DNA of 33,978 bases. It comes from an uncultured Planctomycetota bacterium. GTDB lineage: Bacteria > Planctomycetota > Planctomycetia > Pirellulales > Thermoguttaceae. The stretch lies in the NCBI GenBank assembly GCA_900318195.1, contig ONJR01000253.1:1-33978 (forward strand), in the 5' to 3' direction. Position 1 is the first letter of the stretch; every line of letters starts with the position of its first letter. The position numbers and the translations under genes were made by a program. The notes beneath the pieces are model-generated. The model ran no database searches and was not told where the DNA came from. It was given only the letters and a program-made list of their open reading frames with translations. Positions 25,336 to 33,856 of the stretch are shown here, piece by piece.

Positions 25336-26745
25336 CTAGTCGCGCGAGATTTCAAAGCCCTTGCGTTGTTCGCGCGCCATGAAGCTCGCCGCTTGCTCGT
25401 CGCCTGTAATCTGCTCCGTTTGCGGATCCCAGGTAATCTGACGTCCCAAACGCGCGGCGATTCCGCACAGATGGCAGCAGTTGAGCGCTTGCACGTGCGA
25501 CCATACGTCGGAGACCGGCTTGCCGCCCTCGCGAATGCAACGGATGAAGTTCTCTTTGTGCCCTTCGTACGGCTTGCCGTTGTACAACGCGTTGAAATCG
25601 TCTTGCGAGAACGCGTCCTTCGGCAATTCCTCAACAACCTTGCCCTTGCAGCGTCCGCGACTAACGTGCATACGACCCTTCTCGCCTTCGAAAAGAATCC
25701 CGTTGCCGTCCGGCGAGGAACTCACAACGTGCATTTCGCAGCCGTTGGTGAGCTGCAGAACGATATCGAACTCGTGGCTCGTATTGTAACGGTTGTCGAC
25801 GGTCGGATAGCCGTCTTTGAACGGCACCGGATGCTTGGCGTTCTCGCCGTTGACGGTCGTCGGTCCGGTCCCAATCTTATCGAGTCCCATGGCCCAGAGC
25901 GCGCAGTCGATATGGTGCGCGCCCCAGTCGGTGAATTTACCGCCGGAGTATTCGTACCACCATCGGAATTCGTAGTGCGCGCGCGTACGCCCGAAACGAT
26001 TGTCGTTGTTGTTCTTGTCGAGGAAGTCGCCGTCGCCGAGGAATTCCGTGTACGGCGCTTGACCGAGGTAGAAGTTCCAGTCGAAGTTGGCGGGAGGATC
26101 CATGCGCGGAATGTCCGTATCGCCCGAGGTCGGAGAGCCGCCGACGTCGCAGACGACCTTCTTAATCTTGCCGAGCATTCCGGCGCGAACGATGAGAGTC
26201 GCGAGCGCAAACTGGTCATGTTGCGACCGCTGCTGCGTGCCGACCTGGAAAATCTTGCCGTACTTTTCGACCGCCTTGCGAATGATCTTGTTCTCTTCGA
26301 GCGTTAAGGTCAGCGGCTTCTGGCAGAAGACGTGCTTGCCCGCCTGCAACGCTTCCACGGCGATCTTGACGTGCCAATGGTCGGGCGTAACAACGGTAAC
26401 GACGTCGATATCGTCGCGCTCGAGGAGTTTACGATAGTCCTTGTAGGTATCGGGCGTGATCGTTTCGCCTTTGTCGTTCTTCTTGCCAATGCCGGAGCGA
26501 ATCGTGCGTCCCAGCCCGTAGTCCTCGTCTAAATCGCAGATCGCTACGATATCGCACAGTCCGTTGAATCCGTGCGCGTCGCCGCGTCCCATACTGCCGA
26601 CGCCAATGCACCCCATCCGTAGTCGATCGCTCGGCGCTTGCGCCCAGACGGGCTTGAGTGTTTGCACGCTCGGCAACACCGTCGCGGCGGCCGCTAACGC
26701 AGCAGAACTCCGTAAAAAGGAACGTCTCGTCAAATTCTTCGTCAT
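25336..26745 (-). CDS. Tat-exported Gfo/Idh/MocA family oxidoreductase
   Basis: A 469-residue protein with a Tat signal (TRRSFLRSSAALAAAATVLPS, about residues 5-25). The NAD(P)-binding Rossmann start is GCIGVGSMGRGDAHG near 45-59. The family motif TPDHWHVKIAVEAL is followed by GKHVFCQKPL near 140, where the lysine stands in the usual EKP motif; here it is QKP. The C-terminal domain contains GGKFTDWGAHHIDCALWAMG, typical of planctomycete sugar or inositol dehydrogenase-like proteins. It probably oxidises or epimerises a sugar with a bound nucleotide cofactor; the substrate is unknown. It has its own strong promoter (26833-26862) and terminator, so it is monocistronic. Confidence 0.9.
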   Translation of the reverse strand: MTKNLTRRSFLRSSAALAAAATVLPSVQTLKPVWAQAPSDRLRMGCIGVGSMGRGDAHGFNGLCDIVAICDLDEDYGLGRTIRSGIGKKNDKGETITPDTYKDYRKLLERDDIDVVTVVTPDHWHVKIAVEALQAGKHVFCQKPLTLTLEENKIIRKAVEKYGKIFQVGTQQRSQHDQFALATLIVRAGMLGKIKKVVCDVGGSPTSGDTDIPRMDPPANFDWNFYLGQAPYTEFLGDGDFLDKNNNDNRFGRTRAHYEFRWWYEYSGGKFTDWGAHHIDCALWAMGLDKIGTGPTTVNGENAKHPVPFKDGYPTVDNRYNTSHEFDIVLQLTNGCEMHVVSSSPDGNGILFEGEKGRMHVSRGRCKGKVVEELPKDAFSQDDFNALYNGKPYEGHKENFIRCIREGGKPVSDVWSHVQALNCCHLCGIAARLGRQITWDPQTEQITGDEQAASFMAREQRKGFEISRD

Positions 26746-26832
26746 AAAAGTGAACCCTTCTCGTATTGGGGGGAGAGTCGTATTAAATTATTTCACATAC
26801 GAGCGGCGCGATCGCGTCGCACAACTCTCCAT

Positions 26833-26862
26833 ATTATACCCCAATCTTCCGTTCGACGTCAA
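26833..26862 (-). promoter_or_regulatory. Promoter of the Gfo/Idh gene
   Basis: TTGACG (26862-26857), 18-bp spacer and a perfect TATAAT (26838-26833) on the minus strand. The leader to the ATG would be about 80 nt. Confidence 0.7.
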
Positions 26863-26892
26863 GCTTTTTTACAATATCCGACGCCAAATACC

Positions 26893-26919
26893 ACAATTTG
26901 GCTCAATAGCCCAAATTGT
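26893..26919. promoter_or_regulatory. 9-bp inverted repeat between divergent promoters
   Basis: ACAATTTGG (26893-26901) and CCAAATTGT (26911-26919) are perfect inverted arms 9 bp apart, with a further GGCT/AGCC pairing inside. It lies 31 bp upstream of the Gfo/Idh -35 and 50 bp upstream of the rpmB -35. It is a candidate operator for a dimeric regulator. Confidence 0.5.
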
Positions 26920-26968
26920 ATCCGCAAGGAATCGAATGCGAGGAACGAGAAAAAATCTTAGACGCCTC

Positions 26969-26996
26969 TTGTCAAATTTGTCGTCTGCGTTATAAT
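26969..26996 (+). promoter_or_regulatory. Promoter of rpmB
   Basis: TTGTCA (26969-26974), 16-bp spacer and a perfect TATAAT (26991-26996). The distance to the ATG implies a leader of about 320 nt. Confidence 0.65.
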
Positions 26997-27321
26997 TGCG
27001 AATCGACGTCTTAATTGTTTGGCTACGGCGCTCGACGCCTGGTTCAAACGGCAAGCGCAACCTTGCGCGAGGCTGAAAGCGCGGCGCGAATGATGAGCGC
27101 GGCGCGCAATTCCCCTTTGAAGGTCGCGTGACGTCTGAAGCGACGCTAATGCGTCGCGCGCAACCGAGCTCGTGTCTCGTCGCATTGGGACCGCGACTGA
27201 CCGAGGTTCGCGCGCGCGTTTGGAAGTCAGTCTGCGCGTTGTCCTCGACGACGCGCAAAACGCGAGTAGGATCGCCGCGCGGTTGCGCGCGATCGCCAGA
27301 AGATATAAGACAGGAATTGAA

Positions 27322-27594
27322 ATGTCTCGAGTTTGTGAAATTTGCGGTAAGGGCAAGACGATTGGTAACCACGTTACGACTCGCGGTCGCGCGAAGCATT
27401 TGAAGGGCGTTGGTACGAAAGTTACCGGTATCACGCGTCGCGATTTCAAGCCGAACCTCCAGAACGTCCGCGTTACGCTACCGAACGGCGGTTCCAAGGT
27501 CATGCGCGTTTGCACGCAATGCATGCGTTGCGACGCCGTCGTCAAGCGCGTCGTCCACAAGCCGTTCGAGTTCAAGACGGTCGCGAAGGGGTAG
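27322..27594 (+). CDS. rpmB: 50S ribosomal protein bL28
   Basis: A 90-residue ribosomal protein of the large subunit. The ATG at 27322 follows CAGGAATTGAA; the frame is open upstream, but that part does not look like L28. It has the family features SRVCEICGKGKTIGNHVT and the basic GITRRDFKPNLQNVRV stretch. The zinc-binding form is indicated by C5/C8 and C64/C67. A strong terminator 44 bp after the stop makes it monocistronic. Confidence 0.96.
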   Translation: MSRVCEICGKGKTIGNHVTTRGRAKHLKGVGTKVTGITRRDFKPNLQNVRVTLPNGGSKVMRVCTQCMRCDAVVKRVVHKPFEFKTVAKG

Positions 27595-27637
27595 TCGCCC
27601 TCGCGTGGAATTGATGGGATTCCGCATTACGCATACG

Positions 27638-27673
27638 AGAAGAGCGTCTATTGACGGCGCTCTTCTTTTTTTT
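27638..27673 (+). terminator. Rho-independent terminator of rpmB
   Basis: AGAAGAGCG (27638-27646) pairs perfectly with CGCTCTTCT (27658-27666) around an 11-nt loop, followed by a run of eight T. Confidence 0.92.
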
Positions 27674-27684
27674 GTCGCACATAA

Positions 27685-27713
27685 TTGCTTTCTCTTTCTC
27701 GGAGCGCTATACT
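27685..27713 (+). promoter_or_regulatory. Promoter of the glycosidase-like gene
   Basis: TTGCTT (27685-27690), 17-bp spacer, TATACT (27708-27713), directly after the rpmB terminator. It rules out translation from the TTG at 27685 and supports a start at 27772. Confidence 0.6.
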
Positions 27714-27771
27714 CAAGGCGAGCGACGCGTCGTCGCTCCATCGAACGCCTAATATGCCGGGAGATTACGAT

Positions 27772-30228
27772 ATGCCGTTTTCAATAGCGCAACGCGGCGC
27801 CGCCGCAATCATGCTTCTATGTTTCACCACGCTCGCCGCCGCACAAACGCCGTCAAGCGCAACCTACAACGCGCGCAATCTAGCGCTCGACGACGGTTGT
27901 CCGCGCGCGCAACGCGCCGGCGACGCGATCTTCTGCGACGAGTTTCGCAACGCCGACGCATGGTCGGAAATCGCAAATTATCGCGAGCTGCTCAGTCTGC
28001 GGTTCGGCGAACTCGATTCAACTGGCGCGCCGCGTCTGCTCATTACGCGCGCTAAGGTCGGCGAGGAGGAAACGGACACGGCGTGGCGTATCGCCTCGCG
28101 TAAGATCGCTATCGCGCCGGAACTGCGCGGTAGAGAATTCGTACTAAGAACGACGGCGCGCGCCTCGAAACGCATAGAAGCCGCCGGATCGGACGGCGAT
28201 TCCTGGCGCGGCGCTATTCTATGGCGCAACGAGCGCGACGAACTGATCAAACGAAGCGAGACGCTATTCAGCGCGCAACCGACCCTCGCTGAAACGACCG
28301 CGTTCGGCACGATTCCAGAAGACGCCGCGAACGCGACTATTCAAATCGGATGCGACGTTCCCAACGTTACCGGCGACGAATTCGTCGCAATATACTCCGT
28401 GGCGCTAGAAGTTGTCAACTCGAAACAACCCTATCCGAAACCCGCCGACTTTATCTCCGAAATAACAAACGCCGCAGATTCGATAGCGATCGACGCCGAG
28501 ATTCCAGAAGGCGGCGCCGTCCTCGTACAAATCGTCGACGTCCAACCGGACGCGTTCAACGCCAACGTAGCGTTCGCCGAGCACAACGGCGCGCAAGAGT
28601 ATGTATACAAGTTCACGGCAAGCGGCGAACAGAAGATCGCGCAACGGTTCGATTCGGAATTAATACGGTACAAAGTTACGATTATACCTAACGGGCGCGA
28701 GACCCCTACTCTGCGCAGCGTGCGCGTCGGAGAAAAAATTGACCGCAACTGGAGTCAAGGCGGCGACGCCGAGCCGCCCGTCGTGAAATTCGTTGGCGGA
28801 CGCGCCGTCCCGAATCCCGATCCCAAAATTCCGCTCGAATTTGAACTGCGCGACGCGTCAATTATCCGAAAAGAATCAATTGAAATTACCGTCGACGAAC
28901 GCGCGCTAACAGACGCGTTCGAGATTCTGCCGCTCGACAACGGCGCGCTACGACTGCGCGAACGCGAACCGGAGGAACGCCGACAAGGTCTGCACCGCGC
29001 AACGCTCAACGCCGCCGACGTCTACGGTAACGCCGTTCACGCTGTGCGATGTTTCTACGTCGGCGACCCGCCTAAAACGCCGAACGTTACGCTACGCGAC
29101 GACGGTACGACTCTCATTGACGGCAAGCCCTTCTTTCCCATCGGAATTTACGGCGTTACGAAACGCGAGTTCAACGGCGACAATATCGAAGAAGCGTTTC
29201 GCGGACTCAAAGAAGCCGGTTTCAACTTCGCGCACTCATACTCCATGCCGCGCTCCGACGAATTCCTCGCCGCTGCAGAAAAGTTCGGTTTTAAGCTGTG
29301 GTCCGTTGCGCGCGAGCCAGACGAAAGGTTCGTCGAAATTGAACGCCATTGCCCCGCAATTATCGCATGGTATCTCGGCGACGACACGTCCTATAATACG
29401 CGACCGGAGGAATTGCTAAACTACCACGAATCTGTTAAAGCGGTCGATCCAACTCGCATCACAGTTCAAGCGGACCCGATCGACTCTGGGGCAAAAGTAA
29501 CTCGATACCGTCCCTACGTTGACGGAACCGACGCGTTCCTACCGGAAATTTATCCCGTGCGCGACGAGGGGGAAGACGCTGGAAAAGCGTGCGTCGCTCA
29601 GACGATTCGCGACGTGCGACGCGCTCGCGAAGACGCCAAGGCGTCTGCGACGGGCGTCAAGGCGATTTGGCCTATTATTCAATATTTCCAGGGCTGGGGC
29701 TGGAAGCGATTCCCTACGAATCGCGAACTGCGCGCTATGAGTTTCGCCGCGCTCGCGGCAGGCGCTAACGGAATCACATGGTATACGTACGGCGGGTTCG
29801 TCGATCCGGAAAAAAATATGTACAACTACGGCGTTACCACCTCGCCTGAAAGATGGCAAAATATCTCAAACTTAGCGACTCAAATTCAAACGCTCTCGCC
29901 CGCGCTCCTCGAACCGACCGATCTCGCCGCTCAGCCGAAAGTCGTCGTCGAACGCGGACCCGACGCGAACCTTTACGACGAACCTGCCGTCGTCGCGCTA
30001 TACAAACGACTTAACGACGAGAACTACGTCATTGCCGTAAATTCGGCGTTCGAGCCCGTCGACGTCCGATTCGTCTTTCCTAGCCCTGTAAACGTCGATA
30101 TTTCAGCGCCGGAACTAATCTTTCAAGACGAGAACGACGACTCGCTCGCGCGCCCGAAATTCGACGCCGGAACGATTACCGATTCGATCGAACGATTCGG
30201 CGTTCGCGTATATCGTTGGAAGGACTAG
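27772..30228 (+). CDS. Secreted glycoside-hydrolase-like protein (alpha/beta barrel C-terminal half)
   Basis: About 818 residues from the ATG at 27772, which follows GGGAGA and begins a signal peptide (PFSIAQRG then a hydrophobic stretch ending AAAQ). The N-terminal 430 residues look like beta-sandwich domains, including a carbohydrate-module-like segment. From about 440 there is a GH2/GH42-like barrel: LIDGKPFFPIGIYGV, LKEAGFNFAHSYSMP, HCPAIIAWYLGDDTSY, QADPIDSG, FLPEIYPV and WPIIQYFQGWGW. A final small beta domain ends the protein. Acidic residues in WYLGDD and PEIYP are where such barrels keep catalytic groups, but I cannot assign the nucleophile. It is followed 54 bp later by a channel gene. 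Confidence 0.78.
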   Translation: MPFSIAQRGAAAIMLLCFTTLAAAQTPSSATYNARNLALDDGCPRAQRAGDAIFCDEFRNADAWSEIANYRELLSLRFGELDSTGAPRLLITRAKVGEEETDTAWRIASRKIAIAPELRGREFVLRTTARASKRIEAAGSDGDSWRGAILWRNERDELIKRSETLFSAQPTLAETTAFGTIPEDAANATIQIGCDVPNVTGDEFVAIYSVALEVVNSKQPYPKPADFISEITNAADSIAIDAEIPEGGAVLVQIVDVQPDAFNANVAFAEHNGAQEYVYKFTASGEQKIAQRFDSELIRYKVTIIPNGRETPTLRSVRVGEKIDRNWSQGGDAEPPVVKFVGGRAVPNPDPKIPLEFELRDASIIRKESIEITVDERALTDAFEILPLDNGALRLREREPEERRQGLHRATLNAADVYGNAVHAVRCFYVGDPPKTPNVTLRDDGTTLIDGKPFFPIGIYGVTKREFNGDNIEEAFRGLKEAGFNFAHSYSMPRSDEFLAAAEKFGFKLWSVAREPDERFVEIERHCPAIIAWYLGDDTSYNTRPEELLNYHESVKAVDPTRITVQADPIDSGAKVTRYRPYVDGTDAFLPEIYPVRDEGEDAGKACVAQTIRDVRRAREDAKASATGVKAIWPIIQYFQGWGWKRFPTNRELRAMSFAALAAGANGITWYTYGGFVDPEKNMYNYGVTTSPERWQNISNLATQIQTLSPALLEPTDLAAQPKVVVERGPDANLYDEPAVVALYKRLNDENYVIAVNSAFEPVDVRFVFPSPVNVDISAPELIFQDENDDSLARPKFDAGTITDSIERFGVRVYRWKD

Positions 30229-30282
30229 CCGTATAATACGCGCTAAATTGAGTCGTTCAGACCTACTGTCGCAAGGGAAATT

Positions 30283-30921
30283 ATGAAAAAGAAATCGCCG
30301 CAGGATTCGAACTCAACAGGTCAAGAGGAGTCTTCGTCGTTAGTTAGCTTCTGCCGCTCGAGCGTCGCCGCCGGCGTGTGTATCGGTTGCGCGGGCTTGA
30401 TTTACTCGCGACTCATTGGAACCGCGCTCGGCGGGTACGTCGGCGCGCTCTGCTTTGCCGCAGGCTTGTATTACGTCGTACTGAAGGGGCTAACGCTCTA
30501 TACGGGCAGGATCGGTTTTCTTTCGGAAACTTTTTCGCGGTTCACTCTTATGTTGATTTTCAATTTTATCGGGGCGGCGCTCGCGGCGATCGTCGCCAAT
30601 ATTGCTTACGAGCCCGAGAAGCTAGTTGAACTCGCGACCAAGAAACTCGCGCTCCCGTATATGACGGTTCTCGGTCGCGCGTTTCTCTGCGGTATGGCGA
30701 TGTACTTCGCAGTCGACGGGTGGAAGCGTACGAATTCTCCTTTTCCCGTCGTCTTGGGCGTTTTTGTCTTCGTCGCGTGCGGGTTCGAACACTGCGTCGC
30801 CGACGTCTTCTATTTCAGCGCCGCGAACCAACTCTTCACGGTCGCCGTTTGGAAATTCACCTTCTTAGCAGTGTTAGGCAATACGCTCGGCGCGATCTTT
30901 TTAAAGAAGATTACGGACTAA
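30283..30921 (+). CDS. Formate/nitrite transporter family channel (FocA/NirC-like)
   Basis: A 212-residue membrane protein with six hydrophobic helices after a polar N-terminal tail of about 22 residues, shorter than typical FocA (about 280). FNT hallmarks include GLTLYTGRIGFL, LIFNFIGAALAAIVAN and GFEHCVADVF at 167-176. H170 in the last is the family's conserved central pore histidine. It should move formate, nitrite, hydrosulfide or a similar small anion across the inner membrane. AAGGGAAATT precedes the ATG, and a TATAAT at 30232-30237 may start its own transcript. Its stop is 13 bp from that of the convergent LRR gene. Confidence 0.85.
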   Translation: MKKKSPQDSNSTGQEESSSLVSFCRSSVAAGVCIGCAGLIYSRLIGTALGGYVGALCFAAGLYYVVLKGLTLYTGRIGFLSETFSRFTLMLIFNFIGAALAAIVANIAYEPEKLVELATKKLALPYMTVLGRAFLCGMAMYFAVDGWKRTNSPFPVVLGVFVFVACGFEHCVADVFYFSAANQLFTVAVWKFTFLAVLGNTLGAIFLKKITD

Positions 30922-30934
30922 GCGCTCGCGTTCG

Positions 30935-33856
30935 TCACTGCCACGGATTGTACAAGACGCCGTACTCGAAGAGCGTGCGTATCTCGCGCGCCGCATGTTC
31001 TTCTTCATCGGCTAAGACCTCTAGCGTATGTGGTTCAAGCTGACGCAGGCGGTCAATGTACCGACGTTCGGCGGCGAATAACTTGTCGGCGCCGCTCTCA
31101 TTGAAGGATATTCCAAAGAGCCGCTCTAGTATGTCGCTTCCGCCATGCTCGACATAGGCGCCTCGCAACACGCTAATTCTCGTCTGATCGAGTCGCGCGA
31201 GCGCAATCTCAACACCGTAGTCCTGACCAACTCGTTTAGCGCGCGCTAGCTCGCGACAACACAGGGCGGTCGTCGCGCGCAGATTGCCGCGCACCCATAT
31301 GACTTTTAGTAAATCAAGACTGGTATAACTCGTACGCTTCGGCGTCATATTCCATCGCACCAATTGCCGCTGGAACTCTTCCTCTGAAATACAGTCCCCT
31401 GTCATCCATTCGGTTATGCCGTCGTCGCCAAGCGCAGACGAGTCGGAAACAACGGACAAAACGTCGTTAATCGCAACCATAGCCGGCGTTACATTCTCGG
31501 GCTCCTGTGTTGTCTCGCGCGCGCCAAGTCTCAACCAGGCGCGAATCCTATCTATAAGGCGCGGCTTAGTCGTGGGCTTCTCGCGTCCGTAATAGAGCGG
31601 TTGAGCGCCGCTCGGGGTGGCAGTCCCTCCCTTTGATCGCGCTTCTCGATTCGGTTGCGCAATCAGTTTTAGTTCGCGATTATGCTCTCGCGCCCATTTC
31701 TCGCCGTAGCTACCGGAATAGACGAGCAACTTTGCCGGACAGTTGAAGAATGCGTTGGCGTGGATATATCGGACGTTTTCGGGGATAACCAGGCATTGTA
31801 GCGAGGAACAACCAGAAAACGCTTTATTCATAATCGACGCGACCTCTTTACCAAGTACGACGTTTTCCAATTGTGAACACCCGTAAAAGGCGTAACTCTC
31901 GATAATCTTGACCGTATCTGGGATATAGTAGTAATCGTTAGAAATCGTATTTGGATAATGGATGATCGAGCTTCGCGCCTTATTAAAGAGCGCGCCAGAC
32001 TCGGAGGAATACGATCTATTATGATCGTCGACTGTTACCTTCGTCTCTGGGGCAAAAGCGCCGATTCCAATGAGTTTAATGAAAGACGGTATAAATATTC
32101 CAGATAGCGCGGAACATCCTATAAACGCAAAATCCCCTATCAATCCGACCGTCGACGGAATAACGACGCTCCTCAATCTCGCGCAATCTTTAAAAGCCTC
32201 GTTCCAGACGCCAGCGACTTGCCTGCCGTTGATCGTCGACGGTATAACGACCTCGCCATTCTCGGGAATGCAATCGTTGTCAACGTGGGCGATCATAAGA
32301 TCGATACCGTGATTCATCGTTGTAAATAGCGGCTTTTTCGCGTCAAGAAGTACAAATTGACGACGATGGCTACGAGCCCAGCGTTCCGCATAGCTATCGC
32401 GATATACCAAGAGCGTAGCGGGACAACCGTTGAACGCGTCGGCGTCTATCTCTAGCGCCGTCCTTGGAATGACGAGGCTCGCGATACCGTTGCATCCAGA
32501 AAACGCGTACGCGCCAATCTTCACAAGACCTTCAGGCAACGTAAGATCCGAGATCATATCGCATTCGCTAAACGCTCGTTCGGCAATTGTTCTAACGGAG
32601 GAAGTAACGACGTATCTTTTGACGGACGGAGAGTTAGCCACATGAAATATCGTTTCCATACGTTTATCAAAGAGCGCGCCGCCGTTTGAACAATAAAAGC
32701 TGTTATTTGAATCAACTTCCACGCTACAATTTTCCGAAAACGCACAGCTCCCAATATTCCGCACGGTTGCGGGTACAACAATCTTCGTTAGCGAATCACA
32801 TCCTAGAAACGCAGACGCGCCGATCGAACAAACGCCCTCTGGTATGACGACCTTCGACAGTTTAGAGCAATTCATGAAGGCGCTCGGACTAATCGTAGCT
32901 TTACTTCCGGGCGCTATAATAACAGTGTGCAACGATTGACAATCCTGGAATGCGCTCGAACCGATCAAATCCGCGCTTTTGGGAATCTCAACGGTAGTAA
33001 GTCGACTACATTTGAAAAACGCGCTATTCCCTATTCGCGTAACAGACTCGGGAATAACGACGCTGGTAAGAGTCGCGCATTGCGCAAATGCGCCGTCGCT
33101 AATCGCCTCAACGGGACGACCGTTAATTTCGCGCGGAATAGCAATTCGACCGTCTGACGAAATAGAAGCGGCGTCGACTCCGGTTATGACGACGCCGTAG
33201 CCGGAGTTTTCGTACGTAAGCGCCAACTTTAACTCATACGGTCTACTGTGGGCGATCGCCCAGCGCTCGGCGTAACTACCGGCGCATACTTCAAACGTCG
33301 CGTTGCAGTTCACAAAAGCCGAGTCGCTAATCTCTGTAAGCGCGTTCGGCAAACGAACTCTTGCGAGCGATCGACAATGCGCAAAGACGTTATTGCCAAG
33401 ACGCGTTACGCTTTCCGGAATCGTTACGCTTTCCAGCGCGCTGCACGCGGTAAAAGCGCCGGAACCGAGCGACTCGACGCCGTCCGAAATAACGACGCTT
33501 TTAATCGAATCACACTCGACAAACGCATAATCGCCTATGCCTACGACTCGTTTACCGCAGATTTGCGAAGGTATTACCACATTCCCGCTTTCCGGAAGGT
33601 TCGCGCGCTCGATTCGCGTAATCACAACGCCGTCGCGCGTCTCTTCGTACCCGTACCAACTTCTGACGTCGTAACTACGACCATGTTCGCGCGCCCAACG
33701 TTCCGCATAGCTGCCTTCGTACACGATTAACTTCGCAGGACAATGGACAAATGCGCTGCTCCCGATCTCTGTTACGCGCTTGGGAATGGCAAGCGTCTTC
33801 AGCGACCAGCATTCTGCAAAAGCCCAGTCGCCTATCGACGTTAATGTCGACGGCAA
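30935..33856 (-). CDS. BspA-type leucine-rich-repeat protein, probably 5'-truncated
   Basis: About 973 residues reading from a TTG at 33856. Twenty-one LRR_5/BspA repeats of the form IG..AF..C..L..V.IP fill residues 1 to about 715. They fall into four modules, each ending in a (G/D)SYAE(R/K)WAR.H.R-like block followed by a DGVVIT-type strand and a VVIP...I.G..V block. The last 240 residues are different: a basic Pro-containing linker, then a helical part with GDCISEEEFQRQLVRW and a closing EEEHAAREIRTLFEYG segment that I do not recognise. The repeat pattern continues in frame upstream to 33901 (VFSNCVALANLTLP), where a stop (33902-33904) interrupts, so the real N-terminus, including any signal peptide, is missing. 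BspA-like proteins usually act at the cell surface or in binding; the role here is unknown. Confidence 0.75.
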   Translation of the reverse strand: MPSTLTSIGDWAFAECWSLKTLAIPKRVTEIGSSAFVHCPAKLIVYEGSYAERWAREHGRSYDVRSWYGYEETRDGVVITRIERANLPESGNVVIPSQICGKRVVGIGDYAFVECDSIKSVVISDGVESLGSGAFTACSALESVTIPESVTRLGNNVFAHCRSLARVRLPNALTEISDSAFVNCNATFEVCAGSYAERWAIAHSRPYELKLALTYENSGYGVVITGVDAASISSDGRIAIPREINGRPVEAISDGAFAQCATLTSVVIPESVTRIGNSAFFKCSRLTTVEIPKSADLIGSSAFQDCQSLHTVIIAPGSKATISPSAFMNCSKLSKVVIPEGVCSIGASAFLGCDSLTKIVVPATVRNIGSCAFSENCSVEVDSNNSFYCSNGGALFDKRMETIFHVANSPSVKRYVVTSSVRTIAERAFSECDMISDLTLPEGLVKIGAYAFSGCNGIASLVIPRTALEIDADAFNGCPATLLVYRDSYAERWARSHRRQFVLLDAKKPLFTTMNHGIDLMIAHVDNDCIPENGEVVIPSTINGRQVAGVWNEAFKDCARLRSVVIPSTVGLIGDFAFIGCSALSGIFIPSFIKLIGIGAFAPETKVTVDDHNRSYSSESGALFNKARSSIIHYPNTISNDYYYIPDTVKIIESYAFYGCSQLENVVLGKEVASIMNKAFSGCSSLQCLVIPENVRYIHANAFFNCPAKLLVYSGSYGEKWAREHNRELKLIAQPNREARSKGGTATPSGAQPLYYGREKPTTKPRLIDRIRAWLRLGARETTQEPENVTPAMVAINDVLSVVSDSSALGDDGITEWMTGDCISEEEFQRQLVRWNMTPKRTSYTSLDLLKVIWVRGNLRATTALCCRELARAKRVGQDYGVEIALARLDQTRISVLRGAYVEHGGSDILERLFGISFNESGADKLFAAERRYIDRLRQLEPHTLEVLADEEEHAAREIRTLFEYGVLYNPWQ

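Larger units (their letters stand above)
26746..27321. other. Divergent intergenic region between the Gfo/Idh gene and rpmB
   Basis: 576 bp with two opposing sigma70-type promoters, a palindrome between them and an unusually long rpmB leader (about 320 nt after the predicted start near 27002). Open frames inside it overlap rpmB out of frame or lie antisense and look spurious. No tRNA or recognised riboswitch was found. Confidence 0.65.

Noticed and set aside
25366..26307. Open frame (313 codons) antisense to the Gfo/Idh gene
   Set aside because: Opposite strand of a well-supported gene; composition is that of a shadow frame.
27041..27049. tRNA T-loop-like GGTTCAAAC in the rpmB leader
   Set aside because: The flanking bases do not form a T-stem, and no acceptor, D or anticodon arm can be folded around it.
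26869..27575. Minus-strand frames across the rpmB upstream region
   Set aside because: They run antisense through rpmB and its promoter, have no ribosome site and show no recognisable protein features.
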